Source of the DNA: Alteribacter populi
GTDB taxonomy: Bacteria > Bacillota > Bacilli > Bacillales > Salisediminibacteriaceae
Direction of reading: 5' to 3'
Length of the DNA stretch: 64,000 nucleotides
Assembly (NCBI RefSeq): GCF_002352765.1
Contig: NZ_KZ293963.1
Location: forward strand, 518,368-582,367
Made by a program: the position numbers and the translations under genes. Below the pieces are notes generated by a model. The model had not been told where the DNA came from. It searched no databases and saw only the letters and a program-made list of their open reading frames with translations. Of this stretch, positions 42,404 to 51,162 are shown piece after piece (position 1 is the stretch's first letter; every line of letters starts with the position of its first letter).

Positions 42404-43501
42404 ATGACTAAGAAAAAAGTAGGTATTATTTTTGGGGGTAAATCAGCTGAGCATGAAGTATCCCTTCAGTCTGCAAAAAATGTGTATGATGCAATCGATA
42501 AAGACAAATACGACGTTTTATTAATCGGAATAGATAAAGAAGGAAGATGGCATTTAAACGAAAGCAGCAGCTATCTACTCAATGCAGAAAACCCTAAACT
42601 TATTGAATTAAATAAGACAAATAAAGGAGTGGCTGTCGTTCCAGGAGAAGACCAGTCGCAACTGATAAATGTAACGAACGCTTCAAGTATAGAACAGCTT
42701 GATGTTATTTTTCCCATCCTACATGGACCTTTAGGTGAAGATGGGACAATTCAAGGGATGTTTAAGCTAGCTGGCTTACCATTCGTGGGTGCTGGCGTTC
42801 TTGGATCAGCAGTTAGCATGGATAAAGATATTGCGAAACGTTTATTAAAAGACGCCGGATTATCTGTAGCAGAGTCATTAACGTTTAAAAAGTGCGATCA
42901 CCATAAGATTTCATATGAAAATGTGAAAAATGAACTCGGTTTACCTCTTTTTATTAAACCAGCTAACCAGGGGTCATCAGTTGGCGTAAGCAAAGTAAGT
43001 AACGAAGAAGAATTTTTAACTGGAATTGAATCAGCCTTTCAATTTGATCATAAGATTATTGTGGAAAAAAGTGTGATTGGGCGCGAGATCGAGTGTGCCG
43101 TATTAGGGAATGATGATCCGATCGCTTCTGCTGTTGGTGAAATTTTACCTCAAGGTGACTTTTACTCTTATGAAGCAAAATACATCGATGAAAAGGGTGC
43201 TCTGTTAGACATTCCAGCAACCTTGACTGAAGTAGAGGTAGAAACAGTTAAAGAGCAAGCAATTAAAGCGTTTGAGGCTTTAAATTGTGAAGGGATGGCC
43301 AGAGTAGATTTCTTTTTACTAGAAAACGGTGAGCTTGTTATTAATGAGATCAATACAATACCTGGGTTTACTAAGATCAGTATGTATCCAAAACTGTGGG
43401 ACATTAGTGGAGTAAGCTATACTGAATTAATCGATCGTTTAATTGTGTTAGCGATCGAACGACATGAAAGAGATGATAAGCTTCAGAATCGTTATTTTTA
43501 A
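42404..43501 (+). CDS. ddl: D-alanine--D-alanine ligase
   Basis: 365 residues, AAGGAG site. ATP-grasp enzyme making the D-Ala-D-Ala end of the peptidoglycan stem. IIFGGKSAEHEVSLQSAKNV and LHGPLGEDGTIQGMF are diagnostic; SSVGVSKVS and VVINEINTIPGFTKISMYP-type ends hold the Mg2+ site. The omega-loop reads FYSYEAKYID with Tyr rather than the Phe of D-Ala-D-Lac ligases, so the product should be the ordinary dipeptide (vancomycin-sensitive type). Monocistronic. Confidence 0.96.
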   Translation: MTKKKVGIIFGGKSAEHEVSLQSAKNVYDAIDKDKYDVLLIGIDKEGRWHLNESSSYLLNAENPKLIELNKTNKGVAVVPGEDQSQLINVTNASSIEQLDVIFPILHGPLGEDGTIQGMFKLAGLPFVGAGVLGSAVSMDKDIAKRLLKDAGLSVAESLTFKKCDHHKISYENVKNELGLPLFIKPANQGSSVGVSKVSNEEEFLTGIESAFQFDHKIIVEKSVIGREIECAVLGNDDPIASAVGEILPQGDFYSYEAKYIDEKGALLDIPATLTEVEVETVKEQAIKAFEALNCEGMARVDFFLLENGELVINEINTIPGFTKISMYPKLWDISGVSYTELIDRLIVLAIERHERDDKLQNRYF

Positions 43502-43604
43502 AGTGTGAGATAGGTAGAATCATTCACTTGCCAAACGCTCCAAAAGCCAATAGTAACAATCTTTTAGGAAAGAGCCTAAATAGTAAAAGGAGAGAACCCT
43601 TCAT

Positions 43605-44136
43605 ATGAAGCACGCTCTGGTAATTGGCGGTACTGGTATGCTAAAAGAAGTTACGCGTTGGTTGGTAACTCAAGGATACTATGTCTCCGTGGTAGGAAGA
43701 TCTGAAAATAAGATGGATAATTTAATTAACCATTATGAAGAAGGCGAAATGCTAAACCCAATTTTCGCTGATTATCAAAACTCTTCTTATTTCCAGAACG
43801 AGATAAAGGTTGCCATTCAGGAATACGGGGCATTTTCACTTATTGTAGCGTGGGTTCATTCACAAGGCAGTGAGAGCTTGTCTCAGCTGCTAAGAGAAGA
43901 AATGTTTACTAATGCTGATTTTTTTTCATGTACTTGGCAGCAGAAGTGATCTTACGACCGTAAAAAAACAGCTGCAATTAGAGAATCTGCAAGCGTACTT
44001 TCAGATCCAACTTGGGTTTATAAAAGGTGTAAAAGGAGATCGTTGGTTAACACATGAGGAGATCAGTAGTGGTGTAATCAATGCAATTCAAGAACGCTCT
44101 GATCCCTTTACAATCGGAGTGATGAAACGTCGTTGA
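43605..44136 (+). pseudogene. short-chain dehydrogenase-like gene with a T8 frameshift
   Basis: From ATG 43605 (AGGAGAG site) the frame gives MKHALVIGGTGMLKEVTRWL with the Rossmann GGTGML and VVGRSENKM, and runs to 43949. A run of eight T at 43919-43926 shifts the frame: with seven T it would continue FFHVLGSRSDLTTVKKQLQL, then QIQLGFIKGVKGDRWLTHEE and end at 44136, about 176 residues in all. This matches the small NAD-binding proteins of Bacillus annotated as short-chain dehydrogenases. Homopolymer slippage or a sequencing error are both possible; otherwise the gene is intact. Confidence 0.75.
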
Positions 44137-44158
44137 AATCAGATAAGTGAGGTGAAGC

Positions 44159-44698
44159 ATGAAGCGAATTATGGTTTTGGGTACCTCTGCAGGTGCAGGG
44201 AAATCCACGTTTGCGAAAAAGCTTGGAAAAATAACTGGCCTTGATGTTTGTCATCTTGATCGATTGTTTTGGAAACCTGGTTGGGTTAAAGCGAGCCTTG
44301 AAGAATTTACCGCTTATCAAAAAGAAGTTATGGAAAAGGAAGCTTGGATTATTGAAGGGAATTATAGCAATACATATGACATACGAGCAGAAAAAGCAGA
44401 CACGATTATTTATTTAGAAGTACCGCTAACGACATGTTTGTTCAGAGTGGTAAAACGGTGGATCACAAATATCGGAAAAACCCGTGATGATATGGGGCCA
44501 GGGTGTAAAGAAAAGCTGGACTGGCCATTTATTAAGTTCATCATTACTACTTATTATCCGCGTAAACAGAAGATGAAAGAGCGAATCGACCGGTTCCAGT
44601 CAATAGGGAATCGAAAAGAAGTCTATTGGCTAAAGGGGAAAAAACAGATTAGCGAGTTTTTACAGGAAAAAACAAAAATGCAGACATCAACGTTTTAA
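44159..44698 (+). CDS. P-loop kinase, FlaR/topology-modulation-protein type
   Basis: 179 residues, GAGGTG site. P-loop GTSAGAGKSTFAKKL (about 8-22), then CHLDRLFWKPGWVKASLEEF and WIIEGNYSNTYDIRAEKADT, the recognised pattern of the adenylate-kinase-like FlaR/YqaC proteins. LEVPLTTCLFRVVKRW carries the lid-type Arg residues. Probably a small-molecule kinase; the name 'DNA topology modulation' is historical. Starts 22 bases after the broken dehydrogenase gene and may be cotranscribed. Confidence 0.82.
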   Translation: MKRIMVLGTSAGAGKSTFAKKLGKITGLDVCHLDRLFWKPGWVKASLEEFTAYQKEVMEKEAWIIEGNYSNTYDIRAEKADTIIYLEVPLTTCLFRVVKRWITNIGKTRDDMGPGCKEKLDWPFIKFIITTYYPRKQKMKERIDRFQSIGNRKEVYWLKGKKQISEFLQEKTKMQTSTF

Positions 44699-44774
44699 GC
44701 AGAGTATCGGGATGGTAAAGTTAAATCATAACCCGAAACATAAGACTGTCATCGTGTATAAAAGAGGAAAGCAT

Positions 44775-44811
44775 AAAAACGTGCTGAAGATTAATGATCA
44801 GCACGTTTTTT
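44775..44811. terminator. Bidirectional terminator
   Basis: AAAAACGTGCTGA and complement, 8-base loop, T6 on the plus strand and T5 on the minus strand, between the kinase and the small membrane gene. Confidence 0.85.
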
Positions 44812-44979
44812 CGTTTCTCCCATTTCATAAACTGTATATCGTTTATCTTCTTTTTTTGCCTTTTTATGTGCGCGTTTGAGCGTGAAAATGGTAAACCAAG
44901 TGACAATAAATAATCCAATCATAGCGAAATAAGCATATGTGAAGTCTTGAGTTCCGTCTGGAAAAGTGAAAATATCCAC
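44791..44979 (-). CDS. small single-pass membrane protein, unknown
   Basis: 62 residues, GTG start with AGAAAGG about 10 bases upstream. One hydrophobic segment (YAYFAMIGLFIVTWFTIFTL, about 15-34) followed by a strongly basic, charged tail (RAHKKAKKEDKRY). The end overlaps the terminator. No family recognised. Kept because of the site, the clean terminator and the realistic composition. Confidence 0.6.
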   Translation of the reverse strand: MDIFTFPDGTQDFTYAYFAMIGLFIVTWFTIFTLKRAHKKAKKEDKRYTVYEMGETKKRADH

Positions 44980-45238
44980 TCTTTCACAACCTTTCTAAAT
45001 TTGCTTACAATAAGCTAAAATTATTATAACAAACTAGCTATACAATTTCATTTTTTTAAGTGAACTGACGAAAATTGATCAGAGGTTTGTCCGAAATTAG
45101 GTCATGACAACTTCTTTTTCATGATACGATAATCCAATAAAAATAGAGAAATTGTCGAAAAGTGATTGAATCGGTTGCGATTCTGGTTAAAATGCATAAT
45201 ACTAAAATAGTAAAATAATGACGTTAGAGGGATCGAAC

Positions 45239-46162
45239 ATGACAAACAGTGAAATTTATGAGTATTTACTTTCAATTTGTTCATCGGAAAATGTTTTATG
45301 CAATGAACCGATGAAAAACCATACGTTAACGAAACTAGGTGGAAATGCTGATTTTTTTGTAACGCCTGAAACTTATGAGCAAACAAGGGACGTTTTTGCA
45401 CTCACTTATGAAAAACAGATTCCTTTTATGTTATTAGGAAACGGATCGAACATGATCGTCAAAGATGGAGGAATTCGTGGGATTGTCGTTCAATTCAGTA
45501 AACTAAACGAACTATCCGTTAAAGGAAACCAGCTTATTGCACAAGGTGGGGCTAATATTAAAGATGCTTCTAAGCTGGCTTTACGTCATGATCTTACAGG
45601 GTTGGAATTTGCGTGTGGCATCCCAGGGTCGATTGGTGGGGCAATGGTGATGAATGCTGGTGCCTACGGTGGTGAAGTTAAGGACGTTATTGATCACGTA
45701 AAAGTAGTGACTAACCAAGGGGAGCAGCTTACTTTAATGAAAGATGAACTTGAACTTGACTACCGTTCAAGCATTATTGGTAAAAAGGGCTATATGGTCA
45801 TGGAAGCAGTATTTAACCTTGCACCAGGAAATCACATCCAGATAAAAGAAAAGATGGAGGACCTTACATTTCAAAGAGAATCAAAACAGCCTCTTGAATA
45901 CCCTTCAGCAGGTAGTGTTTTCAAGCGCCCACCAGGGTATTTCGCCGGAAAGCTTATTCAAGATAGCGGTTTGCAAGGGAAAGGCGTTGGAGGAGCGGAA
46001 GTGTCAACAAAGCATGCAGGATTTATCATTAATAAGACCAATGCTACTGCTACTGACTACATTTCCACAATACAAATGGTAAAAAACACAGTGAAGGAAA
46101 CCTTTGGGGTGGATTTGGAATTGGAAGTAAAAATTGTCGGGGAAGACCCTGCAAATAAATAA
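45239..46162 (+). CDS. murB: UDP-N-acetylenolpyruvoylglucosamine reductase
   Basis: 307 residues from ATG 45239 with TAGAGGG upstream. FAD enzyme that makes UDP-MurNAc in peptidoglycan synthesis. FAD-binding GNGSNMIVKDGGIRGIVV, GLEFACGIPGSIGGAMVMNA, the active-site Tyr/Ser region REYPSAGSVFKRP-type (EYPSAGSVFKRP, about 220), and GAEVSTKHAGFIIN with the catalytic Glu near the end. Type IIb length as in B. subtilis. Stands alone, not in a division/cell-wall cluster. Confidence 0.95.
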   Translation: MTNSEIYEYLLSICSSENVLCNEPMKNHTLTKLGGNADFFVTPETYEQTRDVFALTYEKQIPFMLLGNGSNMIVKDGGIRGIVVQFSKLNELSVKGNQLIAQGGANIKDASKLALRHDLTGLEFACGIPGSIGGAMVMNAGAYGGEVKDVIDHVKVVTNQGEQLTLMKDELELDYRSSIIGKKGYMVMEAVFNLAPGNHIQIKEKMEDLTFQRESKQPLEYPSAGSVFKRPPGYFAGKLIQDSGLQGKGVGGAEVSTKHAGFIINKTNATATDYISTIQMVKNTVKETFGVDLELEVKIVGEDPANK

Positions 46163-46179
46163 AATGAGGCATAGCATGA

Positions 46180-46213
46180 GAGGGTGTCTTAACAAAGTGT
46201 GTAAGAAGCCCTC
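46180..46213. terminator. terminator between convergent genes
   Basis: GAGGG-TCTTA paired with TAAGA-CCCTC, T-rich on the plus side; serves murB and the small Cys-rich gene. Confidence 0.75.
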
Positions 46214-46217
46214 TTTT

Positions 46218-46391
46218 TTACTTTTTATGTTTTTCTATTAATTTCCTAACCTGTTCTTTAGGCTCCCAGCAGTTGAACTTATAATCCGGTTTCGTTTCAT
46301 AACCAAGACGGCTACATCGATAAAGAATAGAACCTTTCTTTTTCAGTGTTTCAAAGTGTACACAAGACGCGCAAAAATGGAAATCTTTCAT
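46218..46391 (-). CDS. small Cys-rich protein, unknown
   Basis: 57 residues from ATG 46391 (GAAAGG 10 bases upstream; earlier in-frame starts lie on top of that site). MKDFHFCASCVHFETLKKKG then YRCSRLGYETKPDYKFNCWEP: four Cys as CxxC...C...C and several His suggest a zinc-ribbon-like fold. The tail is basic (KLIEKHKK). Conserved short proteins of this look occur in Bacillus, but no name is recalled. Monocistronic. Confidence 0.7.
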   Translation of the reverse strand: MKDFHFCASCVHFETLKKKGSILYRCSRLGYETKPDYKFNCWEPKEQVRKLIEKHKK

Positions 46392-46500
46392 GATATTCAT
46401 ACCTTTCAAATGAAATGTGAGGTAACCTTTCATTTATTTTAAAGGTGATCGAATATTCCATCAACAAAAACATCTTAAAAGTTTTTTGAAAGTATAAGTA

Positions 46501-46583
46501 GACAGCTACCTTCACACCGCTCGTCTCAAGGGAAAAGCATCCTTGAGACTTTAAAACAAGCGGCGTAAGCTAACGCTGTTTTT
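46501..46583. repeat. family P palindromic repeat, copy 5
   Basis: The best-preserved copy: GACAGCTACCTTCACACCGC, nested CGTCTCAAGGG...CATCCTTGAGACTT, GCGGCGTAAGCTAACGCTG and T5. Ends 11 bases before a ribosome binding site. Confidence 0.8.
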
Positions 46584-46599
46584 AAACAAGGAGGAAATC

Positions 46600-47433
46600 A
46601 TGAGATTAATATCGATCTGCCCTAGTAATACTGAATTTATTGCTTATTTAGGCCTTACTTCTCACTTGGTAGGTGTGGATGACTTTTCCGATTGGCCTGA
46701 GGAGATTCAATCTTTGCCAAGATTAGGACCCGATTTGAATATTGATATGGATAAGGTCGAAGCTTTAAAGCCTGATTTGGTACTCGCTTCTTTGTCTGTG
46801 CCGGGAATGGAACGAAATGTTGAAGAGTTAGAACGGCGAGGCATTCCTTATTACACAGTCCCAAACCCGAAAAAACTTAATGAGGTTGGAGATGTTTTAC
46901 AATTAATAGGTGAGAAAACAAACACAACTGTCAGAGCCGAACAGGTGTATAAACGCTTTCAGGAAATCATGACTACATATAATGAAATCAGTGCCACGAT
47001 TACTAAGCCAAAAACGATTTATTGGGAGTGGTGGCCAAAGCCTGTATTCACCCCTGGGAAGGAAAATTGGTTAACAGAAATGAGTGAATTAGCAGGCGGA
47101 AATAATGTCTTTGCAGATCAACCCGTTGCCAGCGTAAAGACTGATTGGGAAGATGTAAAAAATAGGAATCCAGATGTCATTTCCGTAGTCTGGGTAGGTG
47201 TTCAAAAAGAGAAAGTACAACCTAAGGTTATTTTAAAAAGACCAGGGTGGCAGGAAATAACGGCAATTCAAGAAGATCAGCTTTTTGTTTTAGAAGAACC
47301 CTTTTTCTGTCGTCCATCACCTAGGTTATTAATTGGACTCGCAAAAATAGCAAGCATTCTTCATCCCGATAAATATCCACAATTCGATGAACAAGACCCA
47401 TTACTTATTATGGACCGACCATCCAATAACTAA
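46600..47433 (+). CDS. cobalamin-binding (BtuF-like) periplasmic-binding-fold protein
   Basis: 277 residues, AAGGAGG site. ISICPSNTEFIAYLGLTSHL, VGVDDFSDWPEEI and LKPDLVLASLSVPGMERNVE follow the TroA-superfamily pattern of vitamin B12-binding proteins. WEWWPKPVFTPGKENWLTEM is typical of the cobalamin-binding annotation. No signal peptide or lipobox and no ABC transporter genes nearby, so it is probably a cytoplasmic member; such stand-alone proteins are common and their function is unclear. Confidence 0.78.
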   Translation: MRLISICPSNTEFIAYLGLTSHLVGVDDFSDWPEEIQSLPRLGPDLNIDMDKVEALKPDLVLASLSVPGMERNVEELERRGIPYYTVPNPKKLNEVGDVLQLIGEKTNTTVRAEQVYKRFQEIMTTYNEISATITKPKTIYWEWWPKPVFTPGKENWLTEMSELAGGNNVFADQPVASVKTDWEDVKNRNPDVISVVWVGVQKEKVQPKVILKRPGWQEITAIQEDQLFVLEEPFFCRPSPRLLIGLAKIASILHPDKYPQFDEQDPLLIMDRPSNN

Positions 47434-47453
47434 GATAAAAAAAGACATTAGAA

Positions 47454-47482
47454 AAACCCAGCTCTAGTGTAGAACTGGGTTT
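47454..47482 (+). terminator. Rho-independent terminator of the cobalamin-binding gene
   Basis: AAACCCAG/CTGGGTTT arms with a 13-base loop, 21 bases past the stop; T-rich tail. Confidence 0.75.
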
Positions 47483-47838
47483 GTTTCAATAATTAAGTTA
47501 TTATTTAAACCCTCGACGTAATGCCGCGGTAGTAATTCTGTGTTGCATGTCTTGTAAATCTTAAATAATGAAAACCCTACCTCTTTTCCATCCTTGCGAC
47601 TCCGAGGTCGCGCCAGTGTAAATAAGGATAAACAAAGTTTTCACAGATGCCAAAACTGAATTTTATATGGTTCCGTTCATGTAAAGATTCATTTGTTGCG
47701 AAGATTTGTTCATAACTTCGTGCTTTTAGCACTAAGATCAATCTTACAGCAATTATTGATGAAATGCAAATAGGTTGGAACAGCTGGGAATTTGTTTTGA
47801 AAATTGTTGAATAGGCTATATCTTTTGGACGTGGGAAA

Positions 47839-47879
47839 TGCTACAATAAGATTATTGTTGATGTTTGGATAATACTCAA
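47839..47879 (+). promoter_or_regulatory. upstream copy of the cold-shock promoter/leader
   Basis: TGCTACAAT (extended -10) followed by TATTGTTGATGTTTGGATAA and TACTCA. Similar to the block at 47985-48025. Confidence 0.55.
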
Positions 47880-47984
47880 GAGGAATTAATGTAAGTGGTT
47901 TTTTCTATTTTGGCGCAAAACATAAACTGAAATAGAAAGTTTTGTTAAAGTCTCATATATTTTCTTTCTTTTTGTATAAAACCA

Positions 47985-48025
47985 TGCTACAATGATAATA
48001 ATTATTGATGTTCGGATATTATTCA
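47985..48025 (+). promoter_or_regulatory. proximal cold-shock promoter and leader start
   Basis: TGCTACAAT (extended -10) then TATTGATGTTCGGATATTAT and TCATGAAAAAG. Leads into a leader of about 125 bases, usual for cold-shock genes whose mRNA structure responds to temperature. Confidence 0.6.
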
Positions 48026-48124
48026 TGAAAAAGAACTTCTCTAAGTGATTTCATCTTGAATCAATATGAAGAGCAAAAATAGTAATACATTTGTGGGAAA
48101 AACCCACACAGGAGGCACATACCC

Positions 48125-48322
48125 ATGGTAGAAGGTACAGTAAAATGGTTTAACGCAGAAAAAGGTTTCGGATTTATCGAAGTAGAAGGACAAGACGATG
48201 TATTCGTACACTTCTCTGCGATTCAAGGTGAAGGATTCAAATCACTAGACGAAGGTCAAACAGTTACTTTTGAAATCGAGCAAGGTCAACGTGGACCACA
48301 AGCTGCTAACGTACAAAAATAA
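48125..48322 (+). CDS. cspB: cold-shock protein, CspB/CspD type
   Basis: 65 residues, CAGGAGG site. Single OB-fold RNA chaperone. RNP1 KGFGFIEV and RNP2 VFVHFSAI are intact, with the surface aromatics of [20 protein letters not shown]. Preceded by a long leader with two related promoter blocks, consistent with cold-induced control at the mRNA level. Which B. subtilis paralogue (CspB, C or D) it corresponds to cannot be fixed. Confidence 0.92.
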   Translation: MVEGTVKWFNAEKGFGFIEVEGQDDVFVHFSAIQGEGFKSLDEGQTVTFEIEQGQRGPQAANVQK

Positions 48323-48332
48323 GTAACAATCG

Positions 48333-48365
48333 ATCCCCCTCATTATATGAGAGGGGATTTTTTTA
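48333..48365 (+). terminator. Rho-independent terminator of the cold-shock gene
   Basis: ATCCCCCTCAT/ATGAGAGGGGAT with a 3-4 base loop and T7, ten bases past the stop. Confidence 0.88.
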
Positions 48366-48407
48366 TGGTTTTTTGAAAAAGTGCTGCTTGAATCTGCTCC
48401 AAAAACC

Positions 48408-48441
48408 AAAAGGCAAGCCTCAATCAATGAGACTTACCTTT
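48408..48441 (-). terminator. Rho-independent terminator of typA
   Basis: AAGGTAAGTCTCA paired with TGAGGCTTGCCTT on the minus strand, then T-rich sequence; 16 bases past the typA stop. Confidence 0.75.
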
Positions 48442-48456
48442 AGCCTGAACATATGC

Positions 48457-50292
48457 TTATTTTGTCGCTAATTTCTTTTTCTTTTCTTCTCGTTCACGCA
48501 TGCTCTTATCGAGGATTTTTTTGCGAAGTCGAATGGACACTGGTGTGACTTCACAGTATTCATCATCATTTAAATATTCCAAAGCTTCCTCCAACGTCAA
48601 CAGCTTCGGACGCTTCATCGTAACAGTGCTTTCTTTCGTGGCGGAACGGATGTTGGTTTGTTGCTTAAGTTTAGTGATATTTACCGTTAAATCATTATCA
48701 CGGTTGTGCTCCCCAACAATCATTCCTTCATATATTTCCGTACCAGGCTCTAGGAAGAGAGTTCCTCGTTCTTCAACACCCAGCATTCCGTATGGAGTGG
48801 ATTTACCTGTTTCCATTGATACAAGCACACCTTGACGACGTCCGCCGACTTGACCTTCAGCTACAGGGCGATAGCCATCAAAAGTATGATTTAATATTCC
48901 GTAACCCTTTGTTTGAGCCATAAACTCTGTTGTATAACCGATCAGGCCGCGAGAAGGCACGATAAAGTCCATGCGAACTTGTCCGTCACCTTTATTGACC
49001 ATATCGATCATTTCACCCTTACGTTCACCTAGTGATTCCATAACAGCGCCTGTATAATCTTCAGGCACATCGACTTGCGCGCGTTCTACAGGTTCACACA
49101 TAACACCGTCAACTTCTTTTATGATGACTTCAGGTTTTGAAACTTGAAGTTCATAGCCTTCACGGCGCATATTTTCAATTAAAATTGATAAGTGAAGTTC
49201 TCCTCGTCCAGATACTTTCCAAACATCAGGAGAACTAGTGTTTTCAACACGTAAACTTACGTCTGTTTCAAGCTGTGTTTTTAGTCGTTCTTCTAGCTTG
49301 CGGCTTGTGACATAATCGCCTTCGCGGCCGGCAAAGGGACTGTTATTAACTAGAAATGTCATTTGTAGAGTCGGCTCATCGATACGCACCGGCTCAAGCG
49401 GGTCTTGGTTGTCAACAGGACAAATAGTATCCCCAACCATAATGTCTTCAATACCTGCGATTGCGATCAAATCTCCTGCTTTAGCTTCTTCAATTTCAAG
49501 TCGCTTCAGCCCCATGAAACCAAAGAGCTTGCTAATACGAAATTTTTTAATAGATCCGTCTCTGGCAATTAGCGCAGCTTGGTCGCCGGATCGAATGGTT
49601 CCTCTGAACACACGACCTACCCCAATACGGCCAAGGTAGTCATTGTAATCGAGCATGGTTACTTGGAATTGATATGGCTCTCCACTGTTGTTTACAGGGG
49701 CTGGTACAGCATCGACGATTGTTTCAAACAAAACCGTCATATCATCGTCTTGCTTTTCAGGATCAGCACTAGCTGTACCTTGTATTGCAGATGCATATAC
49801 GACAGGAAAGTCCAATTGCTCTTCGTCCGCACCCAATTCGATAAATAAGTCAAGAACTTCATCGACAACTTCTTCAGGACGAGCTGCATCACGATCAATT
49901 TTATTTAACACCACGACAGGTGTTAATTTTTGTTCAAGCGCTTTTTTTAATACAAAGCGAGTCTGAGGCATACAGCCTTCATAAGCATCTACAACTAAAA
50001 GGACACCATCTACCATTTTAAGGATTCGCTCTACCTCACCGCCGAAATCGGCGTGACCAGGTGTATCCATAATGTTAATGCGGGTGTCACCGTACCGTAC
50101 CGCTGTATTTTTAGCTAAAATGGTGATTCCGCGCTCTCGTTCAATATCATTATTATCCATTGCACGTTCATCCACATTTTCATTTTCACGAAAAGTACCT
50201 GATTGTTTAAGAAGTTCATCAACAAGTGTTGTTTTCCCGTGGTCTACGTGGGCAATGATGGCAATATTACGTAAATCTGATCTTAAATCCAT
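48457..50292 (-). CDS. typA: TypA/BipA ribosome-associated GTPase
   Basis: 611 residues. G1 [11 protein letters not shown] (about 15-25), switch [17 protein letters not shown]4 [15 protein letters not shown] and G5 YASAIQG, followed by the EF-G-like domains and the BipA-specific C-terminal end ([24 protein letters not shown] [20 protein letters not shown]). Binds the ribosome and helps assembly and growth under cold and other stress. Lies back-to-back in function with the cold-shock gene but convergent in direction; each has its own terminator. Confidence 0.96.
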   Translation of the reverse strand: MDLRSDLRNIAIIAHVDHGKTTLVDELLKQSGTFRENENVDERAMDNNDIERERGITILAKNTAVRYGDTRINIMDTPGHADFGGEVERILKMVDGVLLVVDAYEGCMPQTRFVLKKALEQKLTPVVVLNKIDRDAARPEEVVDEVLDLFIELGADEEQLDFPVVYASAIQGTASADPEKQDDDMTVLFETIVDAVPAPVNNSGEPYQFQVTMLDYNDYLGRIGVGRVFRGTIRSGDQAALIARDGSIKKFRISKLFGFMGLKRLEIEEAKAGDLIAIAGIEDIMVGDTICPVDNQDPLEPVRIDEPTLQMTFLVNNSPFAGREGDYVTSRKLEERLKTQLETDVSLRVENTSSPDVWKVSGRGELHLSILIENMRREGYELQVSKPEVIIKEVDGVMCEPVERAQVDVPEDYTGAVMESLGERKGEMIDMVNKGDGQVRMDFIVPSRGLIGYTTEFMAQTKGYGILNHTFDGYRPVAEGQVGGRRQGVLVSMETGKSTPYGMLGVEERGTLFLEPGTEIYEGMIVGEHNRDNDLTVNITKLKQQTNIRSATKESTVTMKRPKLLTLEEALEYLNDDEYCEVTPVSIRLRKKILDKSMREREEKKKKLATK

Positions 50293-50560
50293 TCCTTATC
50301 ACTCGCTCCTATCTTTCGGGCAAATTCTCTAACTGTCCAATTATACCACAATAATTGAGAAGCTCATACTTCTGATTATTATGACCAAATTGATAAGATA
50401 CGATTTAAAAAAGCATCTGAAAATTGATCCGCATTTTTGTGGTGTTAAAACTCAATTGATAAAAAGGATTATGAGTATGTCATTAGCTCAGAAATCATTC
50501 ATATTAGAAGCATATTATACTTCCGCAGAAGTGCCGTGGTGTCTTCGGGCCTTTATAAGT

Positions 50561-50748
50561 AAGGCTGTTTTCTAAAAGATTGTTGTTCTTGACACAAAAT
50601 ATATAAACTGCGACATAGAAGTAGATTGATTTCCGCTCCGGACAGTCGCTTTCCGTGGAAAGCGTAGTGTATTTCCGAAGCGGTAGGTGATGTCGCAGTT
50701 TATTTCAGCTGCGAAGATTAAAAGCAACAATGCATACGAAAAGAACCA
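50561..50748. repeat. family H element, copy 3, carrying a nested palindrome
   Basis: Left end AAGGCTGTTTTCTAAAAGAT, right end AAGCAACAATGCATACGAAA. Between them AAACTGCGACAT (50605) and ATGTCGCAGTTT (50690-50701) bound a 97-base inverted-repeat insert containing TTTCCGCTCCGGACAGTCGC. Confidence 0.65.
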
Positions 50749-50842
50749 TAATTCAAAGTGAAATATTAAACATGTCTGATGCCTTCATAATTCTGAGCAA
50801 AGGGGATAATCATTAAAAGGATTATTTCAAAAGGACTATCAT

Positions 50843-50870
50843 TTGACCTATTTGGTGATTGTGGTATGGT
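50843..50870 (+). promoter_or_regulatory. putative promoter of the symporter operon
   Basis: TTGACC, 16-base spacer, TATGGT. The leader to the small ORF would be about 175 bases. Moderate match only. Confidence 0.4.
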
Positions 50871-51052
50871 AGTTATTAACCATAAATAATCTGATTAATA
50901 CAAAAATTAAAAAATCATTGTAAAAGGCAGTAAACGTAAACTTTATTGCAATTCACACCCTGTATGACTGAATAAGAAAAAAATAATTAGAACAGAGCCT
51001 ATTTTTGGGTAAACGATATATTTCTTTATAATCTACTTGAGGAGGTGATTCA

Positions 51053-51157
51053 GTGGACTACGGATTAACCGGAGCTACAACATTCTGGCTCTTCGTTCCA
51101 ATGGTAACTTTGATTATACTGTCTGTTATTACATTTTTTACTGAGAGGAGAGAATAA
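51053..51157 (+). CDS. 34-residue symporter small accessory protein
   Basis: GTG start with GAGGAGGTG 5-6 bases upstream, ending TAA five bases before the symporter start codon. MDYGLTGATTFWLFVPMVTL then IILSVITFFTERRE: one membrane helix with a short charged C-terminus. Small membrane proteins of this kind, encoded just before sodium:solute symporters, are known as accessory subunits in several Firmicutes. Shorter than usual gene-calling limits. It shares its mRNA with the symporter. Confidence 0.68.
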   Translation: MDYGLTGATTFWLFVPMVTLIILSVITFFTERRE

Positions 51158-51162
51158 TTGTT

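Larger units (their letters stand above)
47434..48124. other. intergenic stretch with the cold-shock gene leader
   Basis: About 690 bases. Starts with a terminator (47454-47482). 47500-47800 holds no supported gene. From 47839 two related promoter/leader blocks precede the cold-shock gene. Confidence 0.5.
50293..51052. other. 760-base intergenic stretch with a nested repeat
   Basis: Holds a weak open frame at 50381-50575 without a ribosome binding site (not called), a family H element with a second palindrome nested inside (50561-50748), and a putative promoter at 50843-50870 for the symporter operon. Confidence 0.5.

Noticed and set aside
50381..50575. A 64-codon plus-strand frame starting MTKLIRYDLKK.
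   Set aside because: No ribosome binding site, no recognisable domain, and its end lies inside a dispersed repeat.
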